The notes below the pieces were generated by a model. It was not told the origin of the DNA, did no database searches, and worked only from the letters and a program-made list of their open reading frames with translations. 64,000 nt of DNA from JADCRZ01 sp031399065 (GTDB taxonomy: Bacteria > Bacteroidota > Bacteroidia > Chitinophagales > Chitinophagaceae), in NCBI GenBank assembly GCA_031399065.1, contig JANNOM010000022.1:1-64000 (forward strand), written 5' to 3'. A program made the position numbers and the translations under genes. Below are positions 36,236 through 45,138 of this stretch, one piece after another. Each line of letters starts with the position of its first letter. Within the stretch, counting starts at the first letter, position 1.

Positions 36236-37123
36236 TTAATTGCCCCTTCTGGGTCTTGTTACGCCTCCACCTCCGCCACTGCTTCCACCTGATGAAGACC
36301 CGCTGCTGGGGCTGGGTGTATAGGTTCTTTGTGGCCTGCCTTCAGACGAACTGCCGGATGAAGGTGTGTAAGAATTATTTTGCCTGGATGAATTGGTGTT
36401 GTAATAAGTGCCTGCTGAATTGCTTCGCCGGGTATTGGTATTTACCCTTGTACCATTAGCAGAATTAGTATTGCTATAATTGCTATACGCACCTGTTCTT
36501 GGATTATAATAAGTACGATTTGAATTCGTGTTGGACCGGCCATTGGTATTTCCGTAAGCCCTGGGATTAAATACCGACGGACGTGCTGTACTGGTTCTGT
36601 ATACAGGTTTTATACCGGGAGCAATACCTATATGATTGTAGCCATACGGGTTGTAATTAAAAGCATACGGGTTGTAAAAACTGTTCCAGTAAATAGAATT
36701 ACCCCATGGGTTGTTCCAGGAGTTAAGGTAACCATAACCAAGACTTAATCCGAGACCGCTGGAGCCGTAAAAATTGTTGAACCCGTGGTTATATCCGAAA
36801 TTACCGGCATATCCCCAGTCGTTCCAGTAGTAATTATTAAAAGTAGAACGATAATAAGGGTTGCCGATGCTCATTCTCATCCACCGGTCGTTACGGTAGG
36901 TTTCATAATTATCGGGGTTATTGTCCCTGTTGCGGTCGGCGGAGTATTTGTCCCTGTTGTTATCTACAGCCAGGTATTCCTCATTTCCGCCAGCCCTTAC
37001 TTCCTTGGGCGCAGAGTAATATACATCATCAGGGGTTTGACCGGCCTGGTAGGCAGCGGAACATCCTGCAAGTAGTATCACTCCTGCGGAGATCATTAAA
37101 ATGTTTATTTTATTTATATGCAT
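36236..37123 (-). CDS. Low-complexity Asn/Tyr/Gly/Ser-rich lipoprotein
   Basis: A 295-aa predicted lipoprotein (ILLAGC, acylated Cys near residue 21). A charged linker rich in Asn, Arg and Asp (about 45-85) precedes a Trp/Tyr/Asn/Gly-rich central region (about 90-170). The C-terminal third is a Ser/Thr/Asn/Gly/Arg-rich tail ending in poly-Gly and RPRRGN. No catalytic domain is recognisable. The composition suggests a surface-exposed, possibly amyloid-like or sticky protein; that is inference. It precedes the porin gene by 8 bp and may be cotranscribed with it. Confidence 0.82.
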   Translation of the reverse strand: MHINKINILMISAGVILLAGCSAAYQAGQTPDDVYYSAPKEVRAGGNEEYLAVDNNRDKYSADRNRDNNPDNYETYRNDRWMRMSIGNPYYRSTFNNYYWNDWGYAGNFGYNHGFNNFYGSSGLGLSLGYGYLNSWNNPWGNSIYWNSFYNPYAFNYNPYGYNHIGIAPGIKPVYRTSTARPSVFNPRAYGNTNGRSNTNSNRTYYNPRTGAYSNYSNTNSANGTRVNTNTRRSNSAGTYYNTNSSRQNNSYTPSSGSSSEGRPQRTYTPSPSSGSSSGGSSGGGGGVTRPRRGN

Positions 37124-37284
37124 GGCACAACGATTATGAGTTTTAAATATACTTTTGCGGTCTGTTAAATAAAGTTACATCAAATTCCTTGCCGCGGGAA
37201 ACGCATTCTGTTAAATTGTATAAGGGAATAAATAATTAGACGACAAATAGGGCCCCCGCTTTCGGGGTATCGAAAAATAACGCT

Positions 37285-38763
37285 ATGAGTAAAGAGATCA
37301 CAAGCAGAAATACGGATTATTCACAATGGTACAACGACCTAGTGCTGAAAGGAAGCCTGGCAGATTATTCGGCTGTGCGGGGCTGTATGGTGATAAAGCC
37401 ATATGGTTTTGCTTTATGGGAAAATATGAGGGATCAATTAGATAAAATGTTTAAGGAAACGGGCCACGTAAATGCCTATTTTCCGCTGTTTGTACCTAAA
37501 AGCTTGTTTGAGGCGGAAGAAAAGAACGCAGAGGGTTTTGCGAAGGAATGCGCCATAGTTACCCATTACCGCCTTAAAGCCAATCCCGATAAAAAGGGTT
37601 CGCTGATGGTAGACCCGGAAGCCAAACTGGAAGAGGAACTGATCGTGCGGCCAACCAGCGAAGCCATCATCTGGAATACTTATAAGGGCTGGATACAGTC
37701 GTACCGCGATCTTCCCCTCCTGATCAACCAATGGGCCAACGTAGTACGGTGGGAAATGCGGACCCGTTTATTCCTGCGAACGGCAGAATTCCTGTGGCAG
37801 GAAGGCCATACTGCTCACGCTACGGAACAGGAAGCCATCGCCGAAGCCGAACAGATGCTGCACGTGTACGGCGATTTCGTGGAGAACTGGATGGCACTGC
37901 CGGTGATCAAGGGCGTAAAATCTGAAAGTGAACGTTTCGCAGGCGCGGTAAACACCTATTGCATTGAAGCCCTGATGCAGGATGGAAAAGCATTGCAGGC
38001 AGGCACTTCGCATTTCCTCGGTCAGAATTTCGCCAAAGCCTTCGATGTAAAATTTTCCGATAAAGAAAACAAACTGGAATATGTATGGGCTACCAGTTGG
38101 GGTGTTTCCACCCGGCTGATAGGAGCCCTGGTGATGGCGCATAGCGACGATGAGGGACTGGTGCTGCCTCCCCGCATAGCTCCCTTGCAGGTAGTGATAG
38201 TTCCTATCTACAAAGGGGCCGAGCAGAAGACTATGATCGATGAAAAAGTAAATGCCCTGGTGCAGCAGTTAAAAAAAACAGGGATCCGAGTAAAATATGA
38301 TGACAACGATAACACCCGTCCGGGCTGGAAATTCGCGGAATATGAATTGAAAGGCGTGCCGGTGCGACTGGCCATCGGTGCACGCGACCTGGAAAACAAC
38401 AGTGCTGAAATAGCACGGAGAGATACCAAAGAAAAGAAGACCGTAAGTATCGACGGGCTCGCCGAAACGATTACCGCGCTGCTGGACGAGATACAGGAAA
38501 ATATGTTCAACAGGGCAAAAGCATACAGGGACAGTCATATCATAAAAGCAGATACCCTCGAAGAAATGGAACGTATCCTGGATGGTGAAGGAGGGTTCGT
38601 TTCCGCCCACTGGGATGGCACTGTGGCAACGGAGGAGCAGATCAAAGAAAAAACAAAAGCGACCATTCGTTGCATACCGCTGAATAATACACCTGAAGAA
38701 GGACTTTGCATATTTTCGGGAAAGCCAAGTAGTCAGCGGGTGCTGTTCGCCAGGGCTTATTAA
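37285..38763 (+). CDS. proS: Prolyl-tRNA synthetase (eukaryal/archaeal type)
   Basis: A 492-aa class II synthetase. It has the short ProS architecture without the bacterial editing insertion. Visible are motif 2 (TSEAIIWNTYKGWIQSYRDLPLLINQ then RTAEFLWQEGHTAH), a motif 3-like segment (TSWGVSTRLIGALVM), an anticodon-binding domain, and the C-terminal extension typical of this type. A TACTTTTG element (exact -7 match) lies at 37150-37157, far upstream. A small GC hairpin (37254-37267) sits 18 nt before the ATG. Confidence 0.95.
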   Translation: MSKEITSRNTDYSQWYNDLVLKGSLADYSAVRGCMVIKPYGFALWENMRDQLDKMFKETGHVNAYFPLFVPKSLFEAEEKNAEGFAKECAIVTHYRLKANPDKKGSLMVDPEAKLEEELIVRPTSEAIIWNTYKGWIQSYRDLPLLINQWANVVRWEMRTRLFLRTAEFLWQEGHTAHATEQEAIAEAEQMLHVYGDFVENWMALPVIKGVKSESERFAGAVNTYCIEALMQDGKALQAGTSHFLGQNFAKAFDVKFSDKENKLEYVWATSWGVSTRLIGALVMAHSDDEGLVLPPRIAPLQVVIVPIYKGAEQKTMIDEKVNALVQQLKKTGIRVKYDDNDNTRPGWKFAEYELKGVPVRLAIGARDLENNSAEIARRDTKEKKTVSIDGLAETITALLDEIQENMFNRAKAYRDSHIIKADTLEEMERILDGEGGFVSAHWDGTVATEEQIKEKTKATIRCIPLNNTPEEGLCIFSGKPSSQRVLFARAY

Positions 38764-38777
38764 TCAAGGTTTATTTC

Positions 38778-38810
38778 TTTATCTAAGTAAAATTTCTTTA
38801 CTTAGATAAA
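38778..38810. repeat. Perfect 14-bp inverted repeat with 5-nt loop
   Basis: TTTATCTAAGTAAA (38778-38791) is followed after ATTTC by its exact complement TTTACTTAGATAAA (38797-38810). It lies 15 bp after the proS stop and 18 bp before the dispanin gene. It is AT-rich and has no following T run, so it is either an atypical terminator or a protein-binding site. Confidence 0.85.
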
Positions 38811-38827
38811 ACTTATAAACAACTAAC

Positions 38828-39154
38828 ATGGAACAACAACCTTTTCAACAGACCCCTTACCAGGTGCCTCCCGGCATGCCGAAGAACTGGCTGGTAGAAT
38901 CGATCCTGGTAACCATTTTCTGCTGTCTGCCTTTCGGCATCGCAGGTATCGTTTTTGCTTCCCAGGTATCCAGTAAATACGCAGCCGGGGATTATGCCGG
39001 TTCGCTGAAAGCTTCCAAGGATGCGGCAAAGTGGACCAAGATCGGATTTTTTGTGGGTCTGGGGGTATTGATCCTTTATATCATACTCATATTCGGGTTG
39101 GGCATGACGGGTTTCTGGATGAACAAAAACGGTATGAACAATTTTAATTCATGA
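38828..39154 (+). CDS. CD225/dispanin-family membrane protein
   Basis: A 108-aa protein with a Pro/Gln-rich N terminus and two hydrophobic segments (about 23-45 and 72-96). The CD225 pattern is visible in PKNWLVESILVTIFCCLPFGIAGIVFASQVSSKYAAGDYAGS. The family includes eukaryotic IFITM proteins; bacterial roles are unknown. It overlaps the next gene by 4 bp (ATGA). Confidence 0.9.
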   Translation: MEQQPFQQTPYQVPPGMPKNWLVESILVTIFCCLPFGIAGIVFASQVSSKYAAGDYAGSLKASKDAAKWTKIGFFVGLGVLILYIILIFGLGMTGFWMNKNGMNNFNS

Positions 39155-39567
39155 GTAAAAGGGCTCCTTTTATTCAGATCATTTTAGTAGGTGTAGCAGT
39201 GACTTTATTGTCGCTGCTATACTTTTTTTACCCCGCCACGGCGCATAGTTTTCACCCGGTATGCCCTTTTCACGCGTTAACGGGTTGGTATTGCCCGGGA
39301 TGTGGTTCCCAGCGGAGCGTTTCCGCCTTATTGCATGGAGATGTTTTAATGGCACTTAAAAAAAATAGTTTGCTGGTAATAAGTTTACCGTTTATTATTT
39401 ATTCGGCTATTGTATTTATCTGGAATGCCTTTAACGATACAAACAAAATGGAACAGCGTGTGTTCTATTCGCCTTCATTTATAAAGATTGTTCTGTTGAT
39501 AGTGATCGTTTTTGCCGTCATGCGCAATATTCCCTCCTATCCGTTTACTATACTGGCTCCTGGTTAA
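39151..39567 (+). CDS. DUF2752 membrane protein
   Basis: A 138-aa protein with three likely transmembrane helices and the family-defining loop HPVCPFHALTGWYCPGCGSQRSVSALLHGD, which contains three Cys (CPFH, CPGC). Its function is unknown; the cysteines could bind metal. It is translationally coupled to the CD225 gene, a pairing that suggests a shared membrane role. Its stop is only 3 bp from the stop of the convergent RDD gene. Confidence 0.88.
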   Translation: MSKRAPFIQIILVGVAVTLLSLLYFFYPATAHSFHPVCPFHALTGWYCPGCGSQRSVSALLHGDVLMALKKNSLLVISLPFIIYSAIVFIWNAFNDTNKMEQRVFYSPSFIKIVLLIVIVFAVMRNIPSYPFTILAPG

Positions 39568-39570
39568 GTG

Positions 39571-40296
39571 TTAGAGTTTTGATGTCAGGTGGTTATAATC
39601 CGCCATCAGAACATGTAAAAAGTACAAAGGTTCCAGCTCGCTCTGTACCCGGAGGGTCTGCTTGATTTTGTCTGCGGCCTGGTAGGCAAGCACGGAGTTA
39701 CCGGTTTTATTCACATTCAGGATCACCTCTTTCACCAGTTGAATATCCCTGTCGGATAAATGGATCACCTCCGGAAAAGAAACGGTATAATTGGCTATAG
39801 ACGTGGGCGTGTAGATGGTATCTTCTATATTGGTGCGGGCGGTGGTGCGGATAAGTGTAGTAGCTGCCACCATATCTCCCACCCTTTGTTTACGGGCACT
39901 CACGGCTACGGAAATAAGTGCGCACAGTCCGCTGGTAAGGGTAAAATCCACCAGGCGAAACAGCCACCTGATCAGGTATTGCCCTAGCGTCGGCCTTGCC
40001 CCATCGATGCTTACCACTTTAATATTCATCACTCTTTTACCCACGCTCTGGCCGTTCATCAGTATCTCGCTGACCAGGTCGTAAAAAACAATAGGGAGTA
40101 TAAAAAATATAAGGACCCATAAATTTCGATCGATAAACGTATCTCCGGCAAAACCGTAAAGAATAGCAAAAAGCAGAACGATGTAAGCTACCACTATCAG
40201 CATATCTATAATTCTTCCTACGATGCGTTCTCCCAGTCCGGCAAGGTCATATTCCAGTTCAATATTCTGCGAAGTAGTGATTTTAATGGTGTTCAT
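39571..40296 (-). CDS. RDD-family membrane protein
   Basis: A 241-aa protein. The RDD domain occupies about residues 8-150 with three predicted helices; family landmarks are LGERIVGRIIDMLIVVAYI near the start and GQSVGKRVMNIKVVSIDG in the middle. The C-terminal 90 residues are soluble. RDD proteins are thought to be transporters or membrane scaffolds. It is divergent from the SpoIIM-like gene (78 bp between starts) and belongs by context to the SpoIIM-MoxR-DUF58 module. Confidence 0.9.
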   Translation of the reverse strand: MNTIKITTSQNIELEYDLAGLGERIVGRIIDMLIVVAYIVLLFAILYGFAGDTFIDRNLWVLIFFILPIVFYDLVSEILMNGQSVGKRVMNIKVVSIDGARPTLGQYLIRWLFRLVDFTLTSGLCALISVAVSARKQRVGDMVAATTLIRTTARTNIEDTIYTPTSIANYTVSFPEVIHLSDRDIQLVKEVILNVNKTGNSVLAYQAADKIKQTLRVQSELEPLYFLHVLMADYNHLTSKL

Positions 40297-40374
40297 ACAG
40301 TTGATAGTAAGACAAACCTACACAGAAAGTGCTGTTAAAAGAAATTTTCTCTTATCTTACCGTCGTAAACAATC

Positions 40375-41406
40375 ATGAGAGAAGCACAGTTTCTTAAGCA
40401 AAATGCGGAGAAGTGGAAGCAGTATGAGCAGGAAGCCCTTCATTCCGAGAGCCCGGATACGTTTGCAGACCGGTTTATAGAGCTCACGGATGACCTCGCT
40501 TACTCAAAAACTTTCTATCCCAAAAGTAATACCAGTAAGTACCTGAACGGGCTGGCCGCCCGGTTTTACCAGAAGATATATCGCAATAAAAAAGAAAAGA
40601 CCTCCCGTATTTTCAGTTTCTGGCAATTCGAATTGCCCTGGATATTTAAACAGTACCAGCGGCAACTGCTATATGCATTCCTGTTTTTTATCGCGGCCTG
40701 TTTTCTGGGAGCACTTTCGGCACATTACGATGATAACCTTTTGAGAGTGGTTGCGGGAGATGCATACGTGAACAAAACCCTCGAGAACATCAGCCAGGGC
40801 GACCCTTTCGGGATATATAAGCAAAGTGGTGAATTCAATATGTTTTTCCTGATCGCCTTTAATAATATAAGAGTGGCTTTTATCGCCTTTATGCTGGGCA
40901 TCTTCTTTTCCGTAGGCACCGTGTATTTGCTGATACAGAATGGTATGATGGTGGGAGCATTCGTACAGTTCTTCTTTGCGCGTAACCTGGGCACCGCATC
41001 CATCCTGGCCATATTTATACATGGTACCATCGAATTGTCGGTAATCGTTGTGGCCGGGTGTTCGGGACTCATACTAGGTAACAGCCTGCTTTTCCCGGGT
41101 ACCTATTCGCGATGGTATTCCCTGCAGAAGCGCGGCAGGGATGCCCTGAAGATCGTCGTGGGACTGGTGCCTTTTTTCCTGGTAGCCGCCTTTCTGGAAG
41201 GTTTTGTAACCAGGCATTACCAGGTAATGCCTCTATGGCTGAATATATTCCTGCTGGCCGGCTCCCTATCGTTAATCATATGGTACTTCATCATATACCC
41301 CATACGGCTACACAAGCGCGTACAGGTTATGAAAGACCGGCAAACGACCCCTGAAGACCAAAATTTTAAACTATGGCTGAACAAAAAATTGAATTCAGAA
41401 AAATAA
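40375..41406 (+). CDS. SpoIIM-like (DUF95) membrane protein
   Basis: A 343-aa integral membrane protein with a soluble N-terminal region (about 1-95) and five or six hydrophobic helices. The stage II sporulation protein M family signature is visible as FNNIRVAFIAFMLGIFFSVGTVYLLIQNGMMVGAF and FIHGTIELSVIVVAG. This organism group does not form endospores, so the name reflects only homology. It overlaps the next gene by 34 bp. Confidence 0.9.
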   Translation: MREAQFLKQNAEKWKQYEQEALHSESPDTFADRFIELTDDLAYSKTFYPKSNTSKYLNGLAARFYQKIYRNKKEKTSRIFSFWQFELPWIFKQYQRQLLYAFLFFIAACFLGALSAHYDDNLLRVVAGDAYVNKTLENISQGDPFGIYKQSGEFNMFFLIAFNNIRVAFIAFMLGIFFSVGTVYLLIQNGMMVGAFVQFFFARNLGTASILAIFIHGTIELSVIVVAGCSGLILGNSLLFPGTYSRWYSLQKRGRDALKIVVGLVPFFLVAAFLEGFVTRHYQVMPLWLNIFLLAGSLSLIIWYFIIYPIRLHKRVQVMKDRQTTPEDQNFKLWLNKKLNSEK

Positions 41407-42257
41407 GAGACTTTGGGGAGAATCTGAATGATACCTTCCTGTTTATACGCATGCAGTTTAAACCACTGCTGGCCAGTTTTTTTGCTATCTGCGGTGTCCT
41501 TATGGTTATACAGGCTATCCTGTATGGTATATATCAGTCGGGAGCAATGGGTGGACTGGGAGATCTGCTGTCCGGCCGGAAGATACGGGAAAACAGGGTG
41601 TCCGATATATTGAACGTTGGATACTTTTCCATGATTTTCAGTATGTGGATCACGTTCGTGGCTATGCAGGTGGCTTTTACGGCGTATATTAAACTCTATG
41701 TGGAAAACAACGGCAATACTCCTTCCATAGAAGATGTATGGTCCGTTTTCAAGCAGTATTTTTTCAAAATATTATTATATGGTATTCCCATTACCCTGCT
41801 TACCCTCATAGGCTTTGTATTTTGCCTGGCACCGGGTGTATGGCTGGCAGTAGTATGGGTGCCCTTTGTATTTATAGTGATGATGGAGGATAAAGATTTC
41901 GGAAATGCTTTCAGCCGTTGTTTCGAGATAGTGAAAGAAAACTTCTGGAGCTCGTTCGCCGTATACCTGGTGGCTTTCCTGGTATATAATTTCAGTTCGG
42001 GTATCGTAGGGCTCGTAGTAGGTGCCATAGCAGGAGTGATCGCCTATCTTTCCACGAAAGACATATCGACCACAGTAGGTATAGTAACTTCCTTTCTGAA
42101 TATTTTCTCCTATACGTTTTATATCGTTTACCTCGTTTCTATTGCTTTCCATTACTTTACCCTGGTGGAAAAACGAGATGGCACAGGCCTCCTGAGCCGT
42201 ATCGACAGCATCGGAACCAAAGACAGCAATTTTAATAATATAGAAGAAGAGTATTAA
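41373..42257 (+). CDS. Multi-pass membrane protein of the MoxR module
   Basis: A 294-aa protein with about six transmembrane helices and short charged termini. I do not recognise a named domain with certainty; the helix layout and the motif VPFVFIVMMEDKDFGNAFSRCFEIVKENFW recall glycerophosphodiester phosphodiesterase membrane-domain proteins and DUF4013-like proteins. It overlaps the SpoIIM-like gene by 34 bp and lies 3 bp before the DUF4129 gene, so it is part of the operon. Confidence 0.78.
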   Translation: MAEQKIEFRKIRDFGENLNDTFLFIRMQFKPLLASFFAICGVLMVIQAILYGIYQSGAMGGLGDLLSGRKIRENRVSDILNVGYFSMIFSMWITFVAMQVAFTAYIKLYVENNGNTPSIEDVWSVFKQYFFKILLYGIPITLLTLIGFVFCLAPGVWLAVVWVPFVFIVMMEDKDFGNAFSRCFEIVKENFWSSFAVYLVAFLVYNFSSGIVGLVVGAIAGVIAYLSTKDISTTVGIVTSFLNIFSYTFYIVYLVSIAFHYFTLVEKRDGTGLLSRIDSIGTKDSNFNNIEEEY

Positions 42258-42260
42258 CTG

Positions 42261-42959
42261 ATGCGTTACTTTCTCCTGATAACCGTATTGCTTTGGTGTA
42301 AATGGCCCCTGCCCGCGCAGGAACCGATTTTGTACGACAGTACAAGAATCGACGTGCGCAAATTTTTGCCGCAGGAGTTAAATGCCTATAAGAACGACCG
42401 CCGCTTTCAATACGAACGCGTATCGGAGCCGGCGAGGTCGTGGGTGCAGCGCGCCATCGACTGGATAGAATGGCAGATCGCGCAGTTGTTTCGCACCAAA
42501 CAGGGAAAATACACATTCAATGCTGTACTGATACTGCTGGCCGTTGCCATTATCGTTTTTTTTGTTATCAAGCTAACAGGCATGAGCTCCACCGGCCTTT
42601 TTGGTAAAAAGAATAAAGGAGAGAAATGGGCCTATAAAACGGGTGAGGAGAATATACATGCTATCGATTTTGAAGCCTCCATCAGGCAGGCGACAGAAAC
42701 CGGGAATTTCCGGCTGGCAGTGCGCCTGCTGTATCTGCAGGTATTAAAGACGCTTACCGACCGGAAGCTTATTCAATGGCAGATCGACAAAACCAATATA
42801 GCATATCTGAGGGAACTGGGAGGCACTGCTTACCAGCAACACTTCAGCGACCTCACCATGCAATTTGAAAATAACTGGTATGGCGATCTGCCGATCGACG
42901 ATAAAGAGTTCGCAATAGTAAATGATCAATTCACTCAGTTTAACCGACAACTTAAATAG
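42261..42959 (+). CDS. DUF4129 protein
   Basis: A 232-aa protein with an N-terminal signal or anchor, a periplasmic segment (about 20-80), one transmembrane helix (about 87-108) and a C-terminal cytoplasmic DUF4129 domain (FEASIRQATETGNFRLAVRLLYLQVLKTL ... NNWYGD). DUF4129 domains recur beside MoxR and DUF58 genes and sometimes at the C terminus of transglutaminases. Its end overlaps the next gene by 38 bp if that starts at 42922. Confidence 0.88.
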   Translation: MRYFLLITVLLWCKWPLPAQEPILYDSTRIDVRKFLPQELNAYKNDRRFQYERVSEPARSWVQRAIDWIEWQIAQLFRTKQGKYTFNAVLILLAVAIIVFFVIKLTGMSSTGLFGKKNKGEKWAYKTGEENIHAIDFEASIRQATETGNFRLAVRLLYLQVLKTLTDRKLIQWQIDKTNIAYLRELGGTAYQQHFSDLTMQFENNWYGDLPIDDKEFAIVNDQFTQFNRQLK

Positions 42960-44145
42960 CTTGAAAGGATACAGATGGTTTATGGTGGCTTTTATAGTGG
43001 TGCTCACGCTGTATTTTATAGTGGAGGCCAACCGTCCGCGGCCGGTGGACTGGACGGTCACACTATCTAAGGAAGACAAAAACCCGTATGGAAGTTATGT
43101 ACTTTATAACCAGTTGAAGAACCTGTTTCCCGGTGTGGGGGTTACGTCGTACCGGCTACCCGTATACGACCAGGTGGCCGATCTGGAGGACAGTAATACC
43201 GCTTATGTGCTCATTGCTCCGCAGCTTAGGCTTTCGCACGAGGACGTGGATGCGTTGCTGACGTATGTGGTAACGGGAAACTATGTGTTTCTTGCATCCG
43301 ATAATATTGAGGAGGAAATGATGGACAGTCTGAAGCTGAAAATAAGCAGCAGCATAGAGGTGTTTAATAAAGACTCTACCACCATCAATTTTGTAAACCC
43401 GGCGCTGAAAGCAAAAAGAGATTACGGCTTTAAGCGGATGACTTTGGACGGATACCTTGGCAATTACGATACCGCTCATACCATCGTACTGGGCACCAAT
43501 CAATCCAGGGCACCGGTATTCGTAAAGATACCTTATGGCGAAGGTGCTTTCCTGGTAAATGTAAATCCTTTATGTTTCAGTAATTATTTTATGCTTACCG
43601 GTAATAATGCAGACTATACCGCAAAAGCCTTATCTTATATTCCCGGCAGTGTGGACAGTATATTATGGGATGAGTTTTACAAAATGGGTCCTGAAGGCTC
43701 AGGCAATCCCCTTCGTTTTATACTGGGCAACTTATACCTGAAATGGGCATTACGCATAACGATCATTACCATGCTGCTATTCGTGCTGTTCGAAATGAAA
43801 AGAAGGCAGCGGGTTATTCCGGTAATAGAGCCTTTGAAGAATACCAGTCTTGAATTTGTGCAGACAGTGGGCAATGTATATTTTAATAAAAAGGATAACA
43901 AGAATATCGCGGAAAAAAAGATCGGCTACTTCCTGGAGTTTATCCGCTCGGCTTTTTATTTGAACACCGGTGTAATGGATAATACATTCATTGAAATGCT
44001 GACTAAAAAATCCGGGGTACAAAAAGAAGAAGTAAATGAACTTGTGCGCGTAATACGCCAGGCACAGCAGAGCGGCTATATAGATGATGACGCACTGCTG
44101 CAGTTGAATGAATTAATTGACGATTTCTACAGTAAAGCCAAATAG
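42922..44145 (+). CDS. DUF4350 protein
   Basis: A 407-aa protein with an N-terminal membrane helix (about 20-36), a periplasmic DUF4350 domain (SKEDKNPYGSYVLYNQLKNLFPGV and similar), a second helix (about 270-290) and a cytoplasmic tail (about 295-407). The fold resembles a GATase-like/ABC-2 accessory domain; function unknown. The ATG at 42922 gives a long overlap with the upstream gene, while a TTG at 42961, directly after the upstream stop, would remove the first 13 residues; I cannot decide between them. Confidence 0.87.
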   Translation: MINSLSLTDNLNSLKGYRWFMVAFIVVLTLYFIVEANRPRPVDWTVTLSKEDKNPYGSYVLYNQLKNLFPGVGVTSYRLPVYDQVADLEDSNTAYVLIAPQLRLSHEDVDALLTYVVTGNYVFLASDNIEEEMMDSLKLKISSSIEVFNKDSTTINFVNPALKAKRDYGFKRMTLDGYLGNYDTAHTIVLGTNQSRAPVFVKIPYGEGAFLVNVNPLCFSNYFMLTGNNADYTAKALSYIPGSVDSILWDEFYKMGPEGSGNPLRFILGNLYLKWALRITIITMLLFVLFEMKRRQRVIPVIEPLKNTSLEFVQTVGNVYFNKKDNKNIAEKKIGYFLEFIRSAFYLNTGVMDNTFIEMLTKKSGVQKEEVNELVRVIRQAQQSGYIDDDALLQLNELIDDFYSKAK

Positions 44146-44160
44146 TAAAAAAATATAACA

Positions 44161-45138
44161 ATGGAAGAAACATCGTATGTTCCCCGAACCGATCTTAGTC
44201 AGTTAAATGCGGCCATACAGCGCGTAAGGGCCGAAATAGGAAAGGTGATCGTAGGACAGGCAGATATGATAGACCTGCTGATGGCGGCCATACTGGCCGA
44301 CGGGCATGTGCTGATAGAAGGGGTGCCGGGGGTGGCCAAAACACTTACGGCCAAATTACTGGCCAGGAGCATTGAAGTGCCCTTTTCCCGTATCCAGTTT
44401 ACCCCCGACCTGATGCCGAGCGACGTATTGGGCACTTCCGTTTTCAATCCGCAGAACGGTACATTTCAATATAAACAGGGCCCGGTATTCAGCAATATCG
44501 TTCTGATCGACGAGATCAACCGTTCCCCCGCTAAAACACAGGCCGCTTTGTTCGAGGTAATGGAAGAAAAGCAGGTAACCTTCGACGGTATTACCTACCA
44601 GATGCCCCGTCCCTTTCTGGTAATCGCCACCCAGAACCCTATAGAACAGGAAGGTACCTACCGGTTGCCCGAAGCGCAATTGGATCGTTTCCTGTTCAAG
44701 ATCAGCGTGCAGTATCCAACTATGGAAGAAGAGGTGAAAATACTGATGAATACCAACGAAGGCCGGATATCTCATTTCAGTGAAATAGTGCAAAGCGTAT
44801 TAACCGCCGCCGAAATGGAAACCTACCGCGCGCAGGTGAGCAGCCTGCACGTAGAGCAAAAGATACTGGAATATATCGCCCGCATTATTCATGAAACGCG
44901 CAGCAATAAATCGCTTTACCTGGGTGCATCTCCCCGGGCTTCTGTAGCCGTGCTGAAAGCGTCTAAGGCTTTTGCCGCTATGCAGGGCAGGGATTTTGTA
45001 ACACCAGATGATGTGATATATGTAGTGCCTTCAGTACTACGGCACCGAATTATTCTTACCCCCGAAAAAGAAATGGAAGGCGTTACGGCCGATGAAACGA
45101 TAGAAGCCATCTTAAAGAAAATAGAAGTTCCGCGATAG
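44161..45138 (+). CDS. MoxR-family AAA+ ATPase
   Basis: A 325-aa ATPase with Walker A GVPGVAKT (residues 54-61), Walker B VLIDEINR, and the MoxR signature ATQNPIEQEGTYRLPEAQLDRF. MoxR ATPases act as chaperones for complexes that contain von Willebrand A or DUF58 partners. The DUF58 gene starts at the last base of the stop codon, so the two are tightly coupled. Confidence 0.94.
   Translation: MEETSYVPRTDLSQLNAAIQRVRAEIGKVIVGQADMIDLLMAAILADGHVLIEGVPGVAKTLTAKLLARSIEVPFSRIQFTPDLMPSDVLGTSVFNPQNGTFQYKQGPVFSNIVLIDEINRSPAKTQAALFEVMEEKQVTFDGITYQMPRPFLVIATQNPIEQEGTYRLPEAQLDRFLFKISVQYPTMEEEVKILMNTNEGRISHFSEIVQSVLTAAEMETYRAQVSSLHVEQKILEYIARIIHETRSNKSLYLGASPRASVAVLKASKAFAAMQGRDFVTPDDVIYVVPSVLRHRIILTPEKEMEGVTADETIEAILKKIEVPR

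Noticed and set aside
37254..37267. GC hairpin (CCCCG/CGGGG) before proS
   Set aside because: Only 5 bp, no T run and no matching leader peptide; not enough for a regulatory call.
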